Assembly: GCF_027594865.1 (NCBI RefSeq)
Contig: NZ_CP089391.1
Span: 2,014,501-2,078,500, forward strand
From: Bradyrhizobium xenonodulans
Lineage (GTDB): Bacteria; Pseudomonadota; Alphaproteobacteria; Rhizobiales; Xanthobacteraceae
Length of the DNA: 64,000 nt
Reading direction: 5' to 3'
How positions within the stretch are numbered: the first letter of the stretch is position 1; every line of letters starts with the position of its first letter. A program made the translations under genes and the position numbers. The notes beneath the pieces are model-generated. The model made no database searches. It was not told the origin of the DNA and saw nothing but the letters and a program-made list of their open reading frames with translations. Shown here piece after piece: positions 8,238 to 16,979 of the stretch.

Positions 8238-8627
8238 CTAGCCCCCAAGACTGTCGGCGAGGAGGAAGCCGCAACTGACGCTGGCAAGGCACAGCCCGAC
8301 CGAGCCCACGACATTGCCGAGCGCGTGCATCGGCTCACCGCTCCGCGCCAGGGTCAGCGTTTGTAGGCTGAACGAGGATACCGTGGTGTAGCAGCCGAGG
8401 AAGCCGGTCACTGCGAACAGCCAGGGATTGGGCGCGGCGAACATCGAGCCGGGATGGGTCGCGAGCGCGCCAAAAATGCCGATCAGGAAGGCCCCGGTGA
8501 CGTTGATGGTCATGGTGCCCCAGGGAAAGGTCTCGCCCAGCCGCCGCGCGACCGCGCCGGAGACGAAATAGCGCGCGCAGCCGCCGAGCATGCTGCCGAC
8601 CACGATTGCGATGACTCCGCTCAGCAC
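8238..8627 (-). CDS. crcB: Fluoride ion channel subunit CrcB/Fluc (copy 1)
   Basis: A 129-aa membrane protein with SMLGGCARYF, TMTINVTGAFLIG and GFLGCYTTVSSFS, matching the conserved pore elements of Fluc channels. I chose the GTG at 8627 because GGAGGA lies 9 bases upstream and the predicted protein then begins directly at the first helix; the longer frame would run into the MFS gene. It differs clearly in sequence from the second copy, consistent with a two-subunit channel. The gap from the MFS stop is 16 bases. Confidence 0.92.
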   Translation of the reverse strand: MLSGVIAIVVGSMLGGCARYFVSGAVARRLGETFPWGTMTINVTGAFLIGIFGALATHPGSMFAAPNPWLFAVTGFLGCYTTVSSFSLQTLTLARSGEPMHALGNVVGSVGLCLASVSCGFLLADSLGG

Positions 8628-8643
8628 GGCGAACGCTCCTCCA

Positions 8644-9855
8644 TCATCCTTTATCCTCCGCGGCCAGGCCATTGCCGACGGCGAGCAGCCCGGCGAGCGC
8701 GACCAGCGCAAAGCCGAGCCCGGCGAGGAACGTTACTGCCGGGCCATAGGCGTCCCACAATGCGCCCGCGATCACGCTCGCGGCGAGCAAGGCAAGCCCC
8801 GTGAACAGGTTGAAATAGCCGAATGCGGTGCCGCGCAGGCTCGGCGGTGCGGCATCGGCGACGAGGGCCGAGAGCAGGCCCTGGGTCAATCCCATGTGCA
8901 GCCCCCACAACACGACGCCGAGTGCAAGGCCCGCGAGATTCGGCAGCAAAGCGAGCGCGAGATCGGCACCGGCGAGGAAGACGAGGCCGAGCGCGAGCAG
9001 GCCGGTGCGGTTGATCCGGTCCGACAGCACGCCGGCCGGATAGGCCGACAGGGCATAGACGACGTTCATCAGCACCAGCACCGCCGGCACCCACATCGCA
9101 TTGAGCCCGATGTTCTGTGCGCGCAGGATCAGGAAGGCCTCGCTGAAGCGCGCTAGCGTGAAGACGATTCCGACCGCGACGACACGCCAGTACACGGCTC
9201 CGAGTTGCCGCATCGCGGCCGTGTTCAGCGGATTCTTCGACGGCTCCCGGCCAGGGTCGGGCTCCGGCTCGTTCACCGCGAACGCGATCAGGCCGAACGA
9301 CAGGAATGCCGGCAGCACCGCCACCCAGAACACCGCGGTAAAATTGTCTGCCGTCCAGCACATCAGGCCGATTGCCACCAGCGGTCCGACGAAGGCGCCG
9401 ATGGTGTCGAGCGATTGCCGCAGGCCGAAGCTCGCGCCACGCAGGCCCGCAGGCGCGATATCGGCGATCAGCGCGTCGCGCGGCGCGCCGCGAATACCCT
9501 TGCCGACGCGGTCGATGAAGCGCGCCGCGACCAGCCATCCGACGCTCGGGGCGAGCGGGAATAGCGGCTTTGTCAGCGCGGCGAGCCCGTAGCCGAGCGC
9601 GGCGAGCAGCTTGCGCCGTCCGAGCCAGTCCGACAGCGCGCCGGAGAAGATCTTCGTGATCGAGGCCGTCGCCTCCGCGATGCCCTCGATGAAGCCGACG
9701 GTGAGCGTGGAGGCGCCGAGCACGGTGACGAGATAGACGGGCAGCAGCGCATGGATCATCTCGGAGGAGATGTCCATCAGCATCGAGACGAAGCCGAGCA
9801 CCCAGATTCCCCTGGGCAGCTTGGCGCGCGCGGCATTCGGTGTCGTCGTCGTCAC
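8644..9855 (-). CDS. MFS transporter, first gene of the fluoride-riboswitch operon
   Basis: A 403-aa major facilitator protein with about 12 predicted helices. The N-terminal half has FVSMLMDISSEMIHALLPVYL and the cytoplasmic-loop motif-A-like segment GALSDWLGRRK at about residue 77; RVGKGIRGAPRDALIAD is also conserved in this subfamily. The start is a GTG at 9855 preceded by GGAGAAG; longer frames run through the terminator and riboswitch. The substrate is unknown, but its position directly behind a fluoride riboswitch and ahead of two crcB genes implies a role in fluoride stress, for example export of a fluoride-generated toxic species or proton-coupled anion export. Confidence 0.88.
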   Translation of the reverse strand: MTTTTPNAARAKLPRGIWVLGFVSMLMDISSEMIHALLPVYLVTVLGASTLTVGFIEGIAEATASITKIFSGALSDWLGRRKLLAALGYGLAALTKPLFPLAPSVGWLVAARFIDRVGKGIRGAPRDALIADIAPAGLRGASFGLRQSLDTIGAFVGPLVAIGLMCWTADNFTAVFWVAVLPAFLSFGLIAFAVNEPEPDPGREPSKNPLNTAAMRQLGAVYWRVVAVGIVFTLARFSEAFLILRAQNIGLNAMWVPAVLVLMNVVYALSAYPAGVLSDRINRTGLLALGLVFLAGADLALALLPNLAGLALGVVLWGLHMGLTQGLLSALVADAAPPSLRGTAFGYFNLFTGLALLAASVIAGALWDAYGPAVTFLAGLGFALVALAGLLAVGNGLAAEDKG

Positions 9856-9890
9856 GTCCAGGACTTCTCCTTGGTCTTCGTTTCCAGACA

Positions 9891-9916
9891 ACAAAAAACC
9901 CGCCATCGGCGGGTTT
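9891..9916 (-). terminator. Intrinsic terminator of the fluoride riboswitch
   Basis: On the minus strand AACCCGCC, loop GAT, GGCGGGTT is followed by a run of T residues (TTTTTTGTTGT): a perfect 8-bp stem and U-tract. It lies about 50 bases after the aptamer and about 36 bases before the MFS start. This is the classical arrangement for an ON-switch that releases RNA polymerase unless ligand is bound. Confidence 0.88.
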
Positions 9917-9964
9917 GTCCATGCTCCCGCCAAAGGCAGAGGCTCATCGATTGCCCCACCTCGA

Positions 9965-10030
9965 GCAGGAGTCATCAGCCCACTACGGTTACAGTCCGAC
10001 GGGCGGTTGTCGGGGGACTCCATCCCCATC
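9965..10030 (-). promoter_or_regulatory. Fluoride riboswitch aptamer (crcB motif)
   Basis: Read on the minus strand the element contains GGGGATGGAGTCCCC, then GACAACC, a GCCC...GGGC hairpin, and TGATGACTCCTGC. This matches the crcB-motif consensus as I remember it from the Bacillus cereus aptamer (GGCGATGGTGTTCGCC, AAAC, hairpin, TAATGACACCTAC). The covarying pairing stem fits too: GGAGT here pairs with ACTCC where the B. cereus RNA has GGTGT with ACACC. Fluoride with magnesium should stabilise it and prevent the downstream terminator, switching on the MFS-crcB-crcB-DUF190 operon. The downstream crcB genes corroborate the assignment. Confidence 0.92.
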
Positions 10031-10094
10031 TGTGCGTTCAGCCTAGCATGGAAATGGCGCGGAACAAGTGGGCGGGCCAGTTCTGTCCCGTGGT

Positions 10095-10134
10095 CGTCAT
10101 TTCGGGTTCTCGCGTCGCGAGCCCCGGAATGACG
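10095..10134. repeat. Palindromic intergenic repeat
   Basis: CGTCATTTCGGGTTCTCGCG (10095-10114) is followed by its imperfect reverse complement TCGCGAGCCCCGGAATGACG (10115-10134). The element resembles abundant extragenic palindromes of Bradyrhizobium-type genomes. It lies between the riboswitch and the divergent DUF1194 gene. The rest of 10031-10329 shows no gene; it should hold the promoters for both directions. Confidence 0.65.
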
Positions 10135-10329
10135 GCGAGCGGGATGGCGTCTGTTCCAGCGGCGCAAGCGCGGCAACACGGCGGCAGCTTTGCGCAAAGC
10201 GCGCAAACGCCCCAATGCGTAGCTGCTTGGCTCGCAGATTCCTAACTCGAATGTGAAGCGCAAGCGATCTTCGTCCTTTGCGGCAAGGCGATTGCATGTC
10301 ACCATCGCGTCATACGACGGGAGACTGCG

Positions 10330-11190
10330 ATGCGCTTGCTGTTCTCGATCGGGGCTGTGCTTGTGGCCGGCATGTTTGCCGGAGGGGACGTCGCGGGCAT
10401 CGCGGCACCAGGACCAAAATTCGAGCCGCCCAAAAATCAGCCGCAGCGGCTGGCGGCCGACAAGGATCAGACCGTCGATGTCGAGCTGATCCTCGCGGTG
10501 GATGTCTCCTACTCCATGGACATGGACGAGCTCGCGATCCAGCGCGAAGGCTATGCGCAGGCGATCCAGTCGAAGGAATTTCTGCAGGCGCTGAAGCTCG
10601 GTCCGAACGGCCGGATCGCTGTGACCTATTTCGAATGGGCCGCTTCGACCGACCAGAAGATCATCATTCCCTGGCGCCTGGTCGACGGACCCGAGACCGC
10701 GGACGCCGTCGCCGCCGAGATCATGAAGACACCGATCCGGCGCGCCTCGCGCACCTCGATTTCCGGCGCGATCAATTTCGCGATGCCGCTGTTCGACGAG
10801 GATCCCTATCGCGGCCTGCGCCGCGTCATCGACATCTCCGGCGATGGTCCCAACAACAATGGCGGCCCGGTCACTGCGGCGCGCGACGCCGCGCTCGAGA
10901 AGGGCATCGTCATCAACGGCCTGCCGATCATGGTCAAGGAGCCGTCCTATTCGACGATGGATATCGACAATCTCGATTACTATTACGAGGACTGCGTCAT
11001 CGGCGGTCCCGGCTCCTTCGTCATCTCGATCAAGGATCGCGACAAGTTCAAGGAAGCGATCCGGACAAAACTTCTGATGGAGGTTGCGAGCCGCGTGCCG
11101 GAGCGGCCCGTGATGCGCACTGCGGACAAGGAGCCGCGCGTCAATTGCATGATCGGGGAGAAGATCTGGTCCGACCGCTGGGGGCGCTAG
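10330..11190 (+). CDS. Exported VWA-fold protein, DUF1194
   Basis: A 286-aa protein with an N-terminal signal peptide (about 1-26, hydrophobic and ending near AGIAAPGP). A von Willebrand factor A-like domain starts at about 55: ELILAVDVSYSMDMDE holds a DxSxS metal-ion-dependent adhesion motif, and VIDISGDGPNNNGG near residue 172 is the second conserved block of DUF1194. It is predicted to be periplasmic and metal-binding, with unknown partners. GGGAGA precedes the ATG. The gene reads divergently from the fluoride operon and converges on an enoyl-CoA hydratase gene. Confidence 0.85.
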   Translation: MRLLFSIGAVLVAGMFAGGDVAGIAAPGPKFEPPKNQPQRLAADKDQTVDVELILAVDVSYSMDMDELAIQREGYAQAIQSKEFLQALKLGPNGRIAVTYFEWAASTDQKIIIPWRLVDGPETADAVAAEIMKTPIRRASRTSISGAINFAMPLFDEDPYRGLRRVIDISGDGPNNNGGPVTAARDAALEKGIVINGLPIMVKEPSYSTMDIDNLDYYYEDCVIGGPGSFVISIKDRDKFKEAIRTKLLMEVASRVPERPVMRTADKEPRVNCMIGEKIWSDRWGR

Positions 11191-11215
11191 GAGCGCCCCG
11201 GACGGCTGGGCGGGC

Positions 11216-12001
11216 TCACCAGTTCGGCGCCCGCTTCTCGACGAACGCCCTCAAACCCTCCTGCGCCTCGTCCGATGTCGCGACGTTGCAGAAGTCGTCC
11301 ACGGCGCTTGCGATGCTGCGCCGATAGTCGAGATCGATCTGGCGCATGAAGGCGGCGCGGCCCATCCGCAGCACGGCGGCCGATTTGCCGGCGAATTGCG
11401 TCGCAAGCCTCCCGACCTCGGCGTCGAGCTCGGCATCGCCGACCACACGGTTCACCACACCGAGCTCGCGCGCCTCCGCGGCGCTGAAGACGCGGCCGGT
11501 GAACAGCAGCTCGAAAGCGCGGTGACGTCCCACGATGCGCGGCAGATGCGCATAGTGGATCGCGGGGATGACGCCGACGTCGATCTCGGGATAGCCGAAC
11601 GTCGCGCTCTCGGCCGCCAGCACCACGTCGCAGGACACCGCCATGGTCATGCCGCCACCGCGCGCCGCACCGCCGACCGCGGCGATCGACGGTTTTCCGA
11701 GCCCGTATTGGGCATCGTAAAGGTCGATATAGAGCGCCTGGAGGAATTCGCGGATCTGGGCGCCGGATTTGCCGAGCAGGATGTCGAGGTCGAGCCCCGC
11801 CGAAAAGCGTTTGGGAATCGCACTCGCCAGCACGACCACGCGCGCGTCCGCATCATCCGCGGCGCGGCGGAGCGCCGCGACCACCGCGCGGATGACATCG
11901 AGGCTCAGCGCGTTGACCGGCGGGCGGCGCAGCGTGATGCGGGCGATGTTGTCGGCGCATTCGTAAGCGACGGGATCGTCAGATGTCACCGGGGTCTCCA
12001 T
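11216..12001 (-). CDS. Enoyl-CoA hydratase/isomerase family protein
   Basis: A 261-aa crotonase-fold protein. The two oxyanion-hole segments are visible as RFSAGLDLDIL (about 65-75) and GGAARGGGMTMAVSCDVVLA (about 110-128), followed by FGYPEIDVGVIP containing the usual catalytic glutamate position. It probably hydrates or isomerises an acyl-CoA double bond. The specific substrate cannot be told, and the family includes many non-beta-oxidation members. The ATG at 12001 lies 4 bases from the stop of a possible small upstream gene. Confidence 0.87.
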   Translation of the reverse strand: METPVTSDDPVAYECADNIARITLRRPPVNALSLDVIRAVVAALRRAADDADARVVVLASAIPKRFSAGLDLDILLGKSGAQIREFLQALYIDLYDAQYGLGKPSIAAVGGAARGGGMTMAVSCDVVLAAESATFGYPEIDVGVIPAIHYAHLPRIVGRHRAFELLFTGRVFSAAEARELGVVNRVVGDAELDAEVGRLATQFAGKSAAVLRMGRAAFMRQIDLDYRRSIASAVDDFCNVATSDEAQEGLRAFVEKRAPNW

Positions 12002-12005
12002 GTTT

Positions 12006-12377
12006 TCAAGGCGTCAGCGTCTTCAACTGACGGTCGATCTGTCGCAAGACGTCGCAGGCTGGCGCGAAGGCGCCGTCGCCGATCAGCCGCCAAATGTCGT
12101 TGGTCTGCTCCGTCAGATGCGGAATTGTCAACGGGAGCCAGGGAGCGCCAGGCCAAGATTCGGGCCAGGATATTTCATCGTCATCCTCCCATTCCGATGG
12201 ACGCCCGCCGCCTTGCTCGGTCGCTAGCTTACGTTGCGACGCAAGCCGTGCAAGACCTCGGGCGCGCATGCCAGGCTGGGCGCTGGCATGCGCGACTTCG
12301 ACGCGGTCGATGCCGACGGCAATCAGGTCACGTTCGGGATGGGTATCCCTGGAACCGAATGAGGCCGCGCCCGGCAC
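12006..12377 (-). CDS. Hypothetical protein, uncertain
   Basis: An open frame of up to 123 codons that ends only 4 bases before the enoyl-CoA hydratase start, as in a coupled pair. The last 65 residues are acidic and tryptophan-rich (SEWEDDDEISWPESWPG, then DIWRLIGDGAFAPACDVLRQ) and look protein-like. The first part is Arg/Ala-rich and may be non-coding, so the true start may be internal. I recognise no family. The overlapping plus-strand frames are less plausible. Confidence 0.35.
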   Translation of the reverse strand: MPGAASFGSRDTHPERDLIAVGIDRVEVAHASAQPGMRARGLARLASQRKLATEQGGGRPSEWEDDDEISWPESWPGAPWLPLTIPHLTEQTNDIWRLIGDGAFAPACDVLRQIDRQLKTLTP

Positions 12378-12436
12378 CGGCTGGCATTCGCGATATCGGT
12401 CGCGTATAATTTGCGCGTTTCTTGACGGTCACCCGA

Positions 12437-13039
12437 ATGTCCAGCCTCGCGCGTCCTTGCGGTCTTGCAACTCTCCTCGCGGTGCTCTGCGTTGGCGGAG
12501 CGCCGGCGCATGCGCAAGTCGCGCCCGTGCAATACTGGATCCCGGGCGGACCATTCGGCTTTGGCGGCAGTGCCGTCCAGAGCGCTGACGGTTACGGCAA
12601 TTTTCCGAGCTTCAATGCCGGCGATGCCAACGGAGGCTACGGTTTTCGTCCCGGTTTCTTCGTCGGAAGCCAACGCGGCAATTTGAATTGGAGCGGTCTC
12701 GGCCAGACGGGACCGACCGGTAATTTCAGCGCGCTCTCCTATGACAGCACGCAGTTCGGCTACAACACCAAGACCGCGGGCGGCATGCCGGTCACATTCT
12801 TTGCCGGTTTCAACTCGCAGAAATACGGCGACGGCATCGGCAGCTCGCTCGCCCCGCTCACCTCCGGCGCCTCGCCCGGCTACGGCGCATTCGCGGGTGT
12901 CGAGTTCAAGCCGACGTCCAATCTCAGCCTGTCATTCGGCGCCGGCGTGATCCAGCCGCAATCGGGGCGCATGGACAGCGACATCAACTCGTCGATGCTG
13001 CCCGGCGAGTCGCCGGCGCTGGGCGGTCTCCGGCGTTAG
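12437..13039 (+). CDS. Exported Gly/Ser-rich protein, possibly outer-membrane
   Basis: A 200-aa protein with a clear signal peptide: a hydrophobic segment LATLLAVLCVGGAPAHA ending in an AHA cleavage site at about residue 27. The mature part is rich in Gly, Ser, Asn and aromatic residues with alternating segments (YGFRPGFFVGSQ, FKPTSNLSLSFGAGVIQP) that suggest beta strands. I do not recognise a family. I chose ATG 12437 over the in-frame TTG at 12422. Its stop overlaps the stop of the convergent nitroreductase-like gene by four bases. Confidence 0.65.
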   Translation: MSSLARPCGLATLLAVLCVGGAPAHAQVAPVQYWIPGGPFGFGGSAVQSADGYGNFPSFNAGDANGGYGFRPGFFVGSQRGNLNWSGLGQTGPTGNFSALSYDSTQFGYNTKTAGGMPVTFFAGFNSQKYGDGIGSSLAPLTSGASPGYGAFAGVEFKPTSNLSLSFGAGVIQPQSGRMDSDINSSMLPGESPALGGLRR

Positions 13040-14115
13040 GATTGCATCACCAGTTCCGGAGGACGCCGCAGCGATTTCGGCAGATCCGGCCCGGCTCCGA
13101 AGCGCATCACGACATCGGGACGCCGATCGCCGAGGCCGAGCAAGGTCGCGAATTGCGGCCGCAATGCCGCCACCTCGACCGGCTGGTTGACGAAGGAATA
13201 TTTGAGTCCCAGCGCGGTCGCCTGCAGACCGAAGCGCTGGCAGGCGCGGCCAACCGCGACCCAGTGCGATCTGTCGCTGCGATCGGCGGCGAGCACCACG
13301 ACGCCCGAGGAGCTGACGAGCTCATCGCGGTATTTTCTGTTTTCTCCGCCTTCGGTGAAGAAGAATCTCAGGAGCGGCCGCGCGACCCAGGCGGGCAGGG
13401 ACGGGTTTCCCGAGGCGGGCGCGAACAGCCCGTCCATGGTCGCGAGCGCGTCCCGCTCGTTGAAGCGCATCCAGCTCACGAGCTCGCGCATGAAGGCCTT
13501 GTCGCGCATTTGCGCCGAATTGCCTTCGAGCACATAGTCGGTGACGCCAGCGATCGCGGCGCGTTCGGTCATCAGGATCGCCGTGACGTTCGGTTCGCGA
13601 CAGGCGTTCTCGAGCTGGCGCAAGATTTCGGGCGTGGCAGGCCTGCCGTCGAAGATCGAGCGGGTGCATTGCCTGACGGGAATCGCGCCGGCCAGCGCCG
13701 ACGTTGCCGGGCGGGCTTCCTCGAGTGCGATCACGATCCGGTCGCCGTCGACGACCGGGTTGGCGCGCCAGCCCAACGCGGCGGCTGCGAGGATAAGATT
13801 TTCGGCGGCACAGCCGAGACTGACGAAGAGGTGATGATCGTCCGGATCGACGGCCGGACAGCGGCGCGTGAAGTCGGGCGCAATCGCGATTTCGTTGTCG
13901 TGGGCGGAGAAAATCCACGGCTGTGTGTTGTGGCTGTTGGCCGCAAGCGTCGCAAAGCGCACGAGTTCGCGATTCCGCGGCGCAGCTTGCAGAGGGCCCC
14001 GCGACGTGCTCACGGCTTCGCCGTAGGTCATCGTCGCTGCTTCGGCCGGGAGGCCGCTGACGGCAGCCGCGGAAAACCCAAGCGCGGCCGCGATGAACTG
14101 TCGTCGGTCAACCAC
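13036..14115 (-). CDS. Tat-exported nitroreductase-like (Acg-type) flavoprotein
   Basis: A 359-aa protein starting at GTG 14115, which gives an N-terminus VVDRRQFIAAALGFSAAAVSG, a twin-arginine signal peptide ending at about PAEAA. The mature domain has AANSHNTQPWIF, the FMN-contact segment of nitroreductase/Acg proteins, and later SSGVVVLAADRSDRSHWVAVGRACQRF and a PDVVMRFG tail. The family binds FMN; some members (mycobacterial Acg) may only sequester it. Export by Tat fits a cofactor loaded in the cytoplasm. An alternative start at 14166 would bury the twin arginines. Confidence 0.72.
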   Translation of the reverse strand: MVDRRQFIAAALGFSAAAVSGLPAEAATMTYGEAVSTSRGPLQAAPRNRELVRFATLAANSHNTQPWIFSAHDNEIAIAPDFTRRCPAVDPDDHHLFVSLGCAAENLILAAAALGWRANPVVDGDRIVIALEEARPATSALAGAIPVRQCTRSIFDGRPATPEILRQLENACREPNVTAILMTERAAIAGVTDYVLEGNSAQMRDKAFMRELVSWMRFNERDALATMDGLFAPASGNPSLPAWVARPLLRFFFTEGGENRKYRDELVSSSGVVVLAADRSDRSHWVAVGRACQRFGLQATALGLKYSFVNQPVEVAALRPQFATLLGLGDRRPDVVMRFGAGPDLPKSLRRPPELVMQS

Positions 14116-14241
14116 AAATATCCGCTCCTGCCCACGGCACAGGACGCTTTTAGTGCCGACGGACACCGGAGCGATTGACCGGAATCAAGGCTGGATCAAT
14201 TCAGGACTCGCGGTCGAGGCGGCCCTGGGGACGCCGAGAGC

Positions 14242-15489
14242 CTATCGGGTAAACCGCGCCACCAATTCCACATGCGGCGTGTGGCGGAACTGGTCGACCG
14301 GCACGACGCTGTCGATCTTGTAGCCGCCATCGATCAGCAGGCGCGCATCGCGCGCAAACGTCGCGACGTTGCAGGACACCGCGATCACCACGGGCACTTT
14401 GCTCGCGGCGAGCTTCAGCGCCTGCGCCTGTGCGCCTTGGCGTGGGGGATCGAACACGACGGCGTCGAAATCGCGCAGCTCCGGCGGCACCAGGGGACGG
14501 CGGAACAGATCGCGCGGCTCGGCCTTGATTGGTTTGAGTCCCGGCGTGCGCGCAGCTTTCGCAAGCGCCGCGACCGCGCCAGAATCGTTGTCATAAGCAG
14601 TGACGCGAGCCTTCTCCGCAAGCCGTAGCGCAAACGGGCCGACGCCGCAGAAGAGGTCGAGCACCTCCTTGGCCTTGCCGACGCGTTCGGCGACGAGCGC
14701 GGCAAGCGTCTCTTCGCCCGCCACCGTCGCCTGCAGGAACGAGCCCGGCGGCAGCGTCACTTCGGTGCGGCCCATCTTCACCGTCGGCGACAGGCGTTGC
14801 AGCACCAGCTCGCCATGCCGCGTCAGCCGTGCGAGGCGATGCTGCTCGGCGACGCGCGACAGCGCCGTGACCAGCGGCGTCGGCAGCGGGCCGGAGCCGC
14901 GCACGTCGACGTCGAGGCCGTTGGCGGTGGCGGTGACCTGAATGTCGAGCGGCTTCGTCACCGGCATCTTGGACGTCAGCGGCTCGGCCAGCGCCCAGGC
15001 GGCATCGAGCGCGCCCTCGAGCGCGGGATCGAGGATCGGGCAGCGATGGATCGGGATCACGTCGTGCGAGCTCGCCGCCGAGAAGCCGACCTTGAGGATG
15101 TCATGCGTGCCGAACCGGCCGTGCAGCGTGACGCGCCTTCGGCCGGCGCCATGGGCGTCGACCAGCGGCGCCACCTCGCACTCGATGCCGGCCTGCGCCA
15201 GCGTCTCGACCACGATGCCGCGCTTCCAGGCATGATACGGCTCCGCCGCCCAGTGCTGGATCGCGCAGCCGCCACAGACGCCGAAATGCGGACAGAACGG
15301 TTCGACGCGCTCCGGGCTGGCGACATCGACCGCGAGCAGCTTGCGCCGATCGGGATGATGGCCGGCGACGTGATCGACCTCGACGGTCTCGCCGCCAAGC
15401 GTGTAGGGCACGTAGATCGCCTCGCCTGTCGTGAGCGAGACGCCGTCGCCGCGATGGCCGACGTGATCGATGGTCACGCGCTCAACCAC
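14242..15489 (-). CDS. SAM-dependent RNA m5U methyltransferase (RlmD/TrmA family)
   Basis: A 415-aa enzyme with an N-terminal TRAM-like domain (about 1-55). An iron-sulfur-type cysteine cluster [10 protein letters not shown] lies at about 69-78, with a further cysteine in HRCPILDP. The C-terminal Rossmann methyltransferase domain shows [25 protein letters not shown] and [11 protein letters not shown] with the catalytic cysteine. It should methylate C5 of a uridine in rRNA or tRNA; which base is not determinable. The GTG start at 15489 overlaps the tlyA stop by 8 bases, so the two RNA-modifying enzymes are translationally coupled. Confidence 0.88.
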   Translation of the reverse strand: MVERVTIDHVGHRGDGVSLTTGEAIYVPYTLGGETVEVDHVAGHHPDRRKLLAVDVASPERVEPFCPHFGVCGGCAIQHWAAEPYHAWKRGIVVETLAQAGIECEVAPLVDAHGAGRRRVTLHGRFGTHDILKVGFSAASSHDVIPIHRCPILDPALEGALDAAWALAEPLTSKMPVTKPLDIQVTATANGLDVDVRGSGPLPTPLVTALSRVAEQHRLARLTRHGELVLQRLSPTVKMGRTEVTLPPGSFLQATVAGEETLAALVAERVGKAKEVLDLFCGVGPFALRLAEKARVTAYDNDSGAVAALAKAARTPGLKPIKAEPRDLFRRPLVPPELRDFDAVVFDPPRQGAQAQALKLAASKVPVVIAVSCNVATFARDARLLIDGGYKIDSVVPVDQFRHTPHVELVARFTR

Positions 15490-16219
15490 GATGCGCGCCC
15501 AGGAAGAATTCGATATTGCCGTCGCCGCCGGCAATCGAGGAGGGAAACACCGCGATATCGGTGCAGCCGAGTGACGTCGCGAAGGCTGCGATGTCGTCGC
15601 AGATCTCCTTGTGCACGGCGGCGTCGCGGATGATGCCCTTCTTGTTGTGCTTCCGATCCGCCTCGAATTGCGGCTTGATCAGCGCCAGCAGGCTCATCGG
15701 CGCCGCGGCCAGCGACAGCGCCACGGGCAGCACTGTCTTGAGCGAGATGAAGCTGACGTCGATGACGACGACGTCGGGCCGCGCCGGCAGCCGCTTGCCG
15801 TCGTAGCTGCGGATATCTGTCTCCTCCATCGACACGATCCTGGCATGCCCGCGCAGCGAGGGATGCAGCTGGCTGGTGCCGACATCGATCGCGAACACCA
15901 GGCTCGCGCCGTTCGCCAGCAGCACCTCGGTGAAGCCGCCGGTGGAGGCGCCGACGTCGAGGCAGACATGGTCCTCGATCTCGATCGGGTAGCGTTCCAG
16001 CGCGCCGGCGAGCTTGACGCCGCCGCGCGAGACGTAGGGGTGCGCGGGCTCAGCCTGGATCACCGCGTCCTCGGCGATCGTCTCCGACGGTTTGGCGACC
16101 TGCTTGTCGTCGGCCGTGACGAGGCCGGCCTCGATGGCCGCGCGCGCCCGCGCCCGGCTCTCGAACAGGCCGCGCTCGACCAGCAGAACATCCGCGCGCT
16201 TGCGGGCAGGGGGCATCAT
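15482..16219 (-). CDS. tlyA: TlyA family rRNA (cytidine-2'-O)-methyltransferase
   Basis: A 245-aa protein. An N-terminal S4 RNA-binding domain (about 6-65: [17 protein letters not shown]) is followed by an FtsJ-like methyltransferase domain with [18 protein letters not shown] (SAM loop, about 88-105), [19 protein letters not shown] and [10 protein letters not shown]. TlyA 2'-O-methylates cytidines in 16S and 23S rRNA; some homologues are called hemolysin A for historical reasons. Length is standard. It lies 25 bases beyond the deoxyribosyltransferase stop in a run of same-strand genes that begins with dxs or earlier. Confidence 0.93.
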   Translation of the reverse strand: MMPPARKRADVLLVERGLFESRARARAAIEAGLVTADDKQVAKPSETIAEDAVIQAEPAHPYVSRGGVKLAGALERYPIEIEDHVCLDVGASTGGFTEVLLANGASLVFAIDVGTSQLHPSLRGHARIVSMEETDIRSYDGKRLPARPDVVVIDVSFISLKTVLPVALSLAAAPMSLLALIKPQFEADRKHNKKGIIRDAAVHKEICDDIAAFATSLGCTDIAVFPSSIAGGDGNIEFFLGAHRG

Positions 16220-16243
16220 CTCTCCGGAAGCTACCGATCGCGC

Positions 16244-16798
16244 TTATGTAGCGATCAATCGCGCGGCTGCCATCCGGACGCAAGCCTCGAACGCAGCCAG
16301 ATCGTGCCAGACGTCGATCGGCATCGTGGCCGGCGTCACCAGCGGGCAGCCGTGCAGCTCCAGCGCATGGATCATCATGAGGTTGTCGACGAGGCCGAAA
16401 TCCTCGACCGTCAGCCCCTGCGCATCGACCAGCCGTCCGCCTTCGGACGTCACGTCCATGAAGCGACCGAGGCGGTCGGCATAGGCGGCGCCGTCGTTGG
16501 AATAAGCGAGGCAGAACTTGCGTCGCCCGGCCATGTAGCCGAGTTCGTAGACCGTGCCGGGATCGGCGCCGGCGCCGCGGAACGGGGTGAGGTTCGCGAT
16601 GATCGCGTCGGCCGCATCCATCATCGCCTCGTTGCCGCAGAAGATCTGCCGCGAGGCATCGGGCGCGGTGAGGTCGATCGCGTTGTCGAGGGGATAGAGG
16701 CCGGTGAGTCCGTGCGCGGTGCAGATATCGACCTTGCGCCGGCCGATCTCAACCGCATCCGGCAGGAACACGTCGGGACCTGCCAGATAGATTTTCAT
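16244..16798 (-). CDS. Nucleoside 2-deoxyribosyltransferase family protein
   Basis: A 184-aa protein beginning MKIYLAGPDVFLPDA, the typical N-terminal strand and loop of this fold. NLTPFRGAGADPGTVYELGYM (about 69-89) contains the catalytic glutamate of the DPGTxxELG motif. Such enzymes exchange bases on deoxyribonucleosides or hydrolyse (deoxy)nucleoside N-glycosidic bonds, in salvage or nucleotide-pool cleaning. The substrate is not predictable. It lies between tlyA and dxs, separated from dxs by two palindromic elements. Confidence 0.85.
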   Translation of the reverse strand: MKIYLAGPDVFLPDAVEIGRRKVDICTAHGLTGLYPLDNAIDLTAPDASRQIFCGNEAMMDAADAIIANLTPFRGAGADPGTVYELGYMAGRRKFCLAYSNDGAAYADRLGRFMDVTSEGGRLVDAQGLTVEDFGLVDNLMMIHALELHGCPLVTPATMPIDVWHDLAAFEACVRMAAARLIAT

Positions 16799-16853
16799 GG
16801 ATGACCACTTCGGAGATCTTGGGCGAGCTGCGAGCCGCGGCGAGAGCTGCTCT

Positions 16854-16972
16854 CCCTCCCCGCTTGCGGGGGAGGGTTGGGAAGAGGGTATCCCGGCGAC
16901 GAAGAGCCCCCCAGAGAGGAGAGAGCCCTCACCCGCGCCTTCGGCGCGACCTCTCCCGCAAGCGGGAGAGGT
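16854..16972. repeat. Two palindromic elements of the CTCCCGC/GCGGGAG type
   Basis: CCCTCCCCGC-TT-GCGGGGGAGGG (16854-16876) and ACCTCTCCCGC-AA-GCGGGAGAGGT (16949-16972) are near-perfect hairpins separated by 72 bases. The motif is a widespread extragenic repeat in alphaproteobacteria. Here it separates dxs from the deoxyribosyltransferase gene and may attenuate or terminate transcription from dxs. Confidence 0.75.
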
Positions 16973-16979
16973 GAACAGC

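Noticed and set aside
10278..11327. 349-codon plus-strand frame parallel to the DUF1194 gene
   Set aside because: It is Arg/Gly-rich and out of phase with the clear signal peptide and VWA protein in the same region; a high-GC shadow frame.
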